Below are positions 5,718-6,809 of a DNA stretch of 6,809 bases, in pieces. A model generated the notes under the pieces. That model saw nothing but the letters and a program-made list of their open reading frames with translations, searched no databases and was not told the DNA's origin. The position numbers and the translations under genes are program-made. This stretch comes from Lachnospiraceae bacterium UBA2868 (GTDB taxonomy: Bacteria; Bacillota_A; Clostridia; Lachnospirales; Lachnospiraceae): positions 7,988 through 14,796 of the forward strand of contig DEEW01000139.1 in the NCBI GenBank assembly GCA_002350465.1. Reading direction: 5' to 3'. Within the stretch, counting starts at the first letter, position 1, and each line of letters opens with the position of its first letter.

Positions 5718-6350
5718 TTAAAAAACCCCGTTCTTCGAGGGGTTTCCGTGCCCGTAATATATAGTTCTGCTACCTAGAGCCCTGATCTTTTCGGCACTCT
5801 TTTCTATAGAATCAAGGTCATTATAAAGGTGTCCGACACCAGGCCTTATCCAGTTATCAAGCTCATCTCCTACAAAAAGGTGCTCATCGTCAATATCTAC
5901 ACCGATAGAGCCTTTTGTATGACCGGGAAGAGAGATGATCTTCGCATTTATACCGTAAGTGGAAAGGTCATCGCCATCCGTGAGATATATGACTCTTTCG
6001 GGACGCGTGATCTTCGTATTTCTAAGCACTTTTAGCGATAATCCTAGAACCACACGTCCAACAATCCCTTTGGGTTTTATCGGCTGCTTATCAAAACTTT
6101 CAAAGAGTTCTTCGTCCAGTTTACAAAAGGCAACAGGTACATCGTATCTTTTTGAGAGAACTGCCGCGTTTTCCGCATGATCAAAGTGTATGTGAGTAAG
6201 CACGATAAGCTTCATTTCATATTTATCGCACTCAGTGATCACCTTATCAATACTTGCGGCGCTTGCGGTGTCGATAAGTACTGCTCTGCCATCTTCAGAG
6301 ACTATGTAGCAGTTATCGGTTCCGCCTTTTATCCTTGTAACTTCAGCCAT
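5718..6350 (-). CDS. Metallo-beta-lactamase-fold hydrolase
   Basis: The protein has 210 residues, with the full set of metal ligands of the metallo-beta-lactamase fold: THIHFDH (His53, His55, Asp57, His58), GHTKG (His144), VGDEL (Asp162) and YGHG (His201). It should be a soluble cytoplasmic dinuclear-metal hydrolase. The size and ligand pattern fit the broad glyoxalase II / lactonase-like group, but nothing visible sets its substrate, so neither lactonase nor thioesterase activity should be assumed. ATG at 6350 is preferred, with AAAAAGGA about 10 bases upstream; a TTG at 6356 is in frame but too close to that site. A good promoter lies upstream (6393-6421). The last codons form an intrinsic terminator. 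It follows the CPBP gene on the same strand by 75 bp and is probably chromosomal-type cargo rather than part of the plasmid backbone. Confidence 0.85.
   Translation of the reverse strand: MAEVTRIKGGTDNCYIVSEDGRAVLIDTASAASIDKVITECDKYEMKLIVLTHIHFDHAENAAVLSKRYDVPVAFCKLDEELFESFDKQPIKPKGIVGRVVLGLSLKVLRNTKITRPERVIYLTDGDDLSTYGINAKIISLPGHTKGSIGVDIDDEHLFVGDELDNWIRPGVGHLYNDLDSIEKSAEKIRALGSRTIYYGHGNPSKNGVF
5720..5745 (-). terminator. Intrinsic terminator embedded in the 3' end of the hydrolase gene
   Basis: On the - strand AAACCCC (5745-5739) pairs with GGGGTTT (5729-5723) around a 9-base loop, and the T-run extends to TTTTTT (5725-5720). The stop codon TAA (5720-5718) begins with the last T of the run, so the last codons N-P-S-K-N-G-V-F encode the hairpin and U-tract. 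Transcription would end at the stop codon, leaving almost no 3' UTR. Confidence 0.65.
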
Positions 6351-6392
6351 TTTCAATACGTCCTTTTTAATTGTCCTTTTTACAAAAGTGTT

Positions 6393-6421
6393 TCTATATG
6401 CACGAAACTTGAATTTGTCGA
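6393..6421 (-). promoter_or_regulatory. Candidate sigma-A promoter of the hydrolase gene
   Basis: On the - strand TCGACA (6421-6416, 5 of 6 to consensus) and TATAGA (6398-6393) are separated by exactly 17 bases. Predicted transcription starts near 6386, giving a leader of about 36 bases before the ATG at 6350. The leader contains a duplicated AAAAAGGAC (6381-6373 and 6368-6360), the second copy of which is the ribosome binding site. The promoter begins just after the CPBP stop codon. Confidence 0.45.
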
Positions 6422-6425
6422 CATC

Positions 6426-6809
6426 TTAAAGCTCCTGTAATTGCCTAAGCTTTTTAGGTCTCAGCAAGAACAGGGACATAGCTGAGAAGAAACAGAAAGT
6501 ACCAAGTATCTGCAAAGGCACTTTGCTGGACAAAATCGATGATGAGGAAGAGGACAATGTTTGTCCTGCATTTAATCCACTTAATCTGCCCGCCGCAATG
6601 AAAGCAAATAAATCATCTATAGCGTGGCAGAGTATTACTACCCATAGATTCTTGCCTGTTCTGAAATATACAGTGGCAAACAAAATACCAAAGCAAAATG
6701 TAAACATAACCTGTACTAAAGCTTCGCGCAGACTAACTTCCGGTTTTAGTGCGTTGCCAAGATGCATAATGCCAAAGCAGAACGCGCCACATATCACGCC
6801 CAGAAATAC
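6426..6809 (-). CDS. CPBP-family (CAAX-like) intramembrane metalloprotease, C-terminal part (5' end outside window)
   Basis: The frame is open to the window edge (VFLG precedes the GTG at 6797), so that GTG is internal and the true start lies beyond 6809. The visible 128 residues include FCFGIMHLGN, matching the F-x-x-x-H motif 2 of CPBP proteases, and LWVVILCHAIDDLFAF, matching motif 3 with its conserved His and following Asp/Asn. The glutamate pair of motif 1 (EExxxR) should lie just upstream, outside the window. Hydrophobic stretches fit three or four membrane helices, with a serine-rich loop (SSSSSSILSS) before the last one and a basic tail ending KKLRQLQEL. Members include bacterial Abi proteins linked to bacteriocin self-immunity and protein processing; no substrate can be inferred here. 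TAA stop at 6428-6426. Confidence 0.75.
   Translation of the reverse strand, partial: VFLGVICGAFCFGIMHLGNALKPEVSLREALVQVMFTFCFGILFATVYFRTGKNLWVVILCHAIDDLFAFIAAGRLSGLNAGQTLSSSSSSILSSKVPLQILGTFCFFSAMSLFLLRPKKLRQLQEL

Overview
The window reads as the backbone of a low-to-mid-GC Firmicutes plasmid or integrated plasmid-like element, most likely from a Lachnospiraceae-type host (Butyrivibrio, Roseburia or a relative). This rests on AGA/ATA-rich codon use, strong AGGAGG-type ribosome binding sites and the style of the replication, partition and mobilisation proteins. The host is an inference; no rRNA or other taxonomic marker is present.

Layout from left to right. (1) Positions 1-426 on the + strand hold the C-terminal end of a probable replication initiator; its start lies outside the window. 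A symmetric hairpin at about 450-480 serves as terminator for it and for the converging operon. (2) Positions 2649-496 on the - strand hold a three-gene operon: a predicted lipoprotein, a small ParR-like ribbon-helix-helix protein and a ParM/StbA actin-family ATPase. The lipoprotein gene overlaps the ParR-like gene by 20 bp, and the ParR-like and ParM genes are 14 bp apart. (3) Positions 2650-3152 are a roughly 500 bp intergenic region between divergent operons. It holds three GC-rich imperfect palindromes spaced 63 and 65 bp apart, a 10 bp inverted repeat pair, a cluster of three short hairpins that looks like an origin of transfer, and a very small ORF of uncertain status. (4) Positions 3153-5412 on the + strand hold a mobilisation operon: a MobC-like protein with two ribbon-helix-helix-like segments, and a MOBP-type relaxase overlapping it by 11 bp. 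(5) Positions 5478-6809 on the - strand hold a partial CPBP (CAAX-like) membrane protease, a metallo-beta-lactamase-fold hydrolase with its own promoter and a terminator built into its last codons, and a 58-residue membrane protein. These look like accessory genes beside the backbone.

Taken together, the initiator would copy the element, ParR/ParM would segregate the copies, and MobC/relaxase would nick the oriT so that the element can be moved by a helper conjugation system. No type IV secretion gene is visible. The most unusual points are a predicted membrane-anchored lipoprotein as first gene of an actin-type partition operon, and the structured control region shared by the partition and mobilisation operons.
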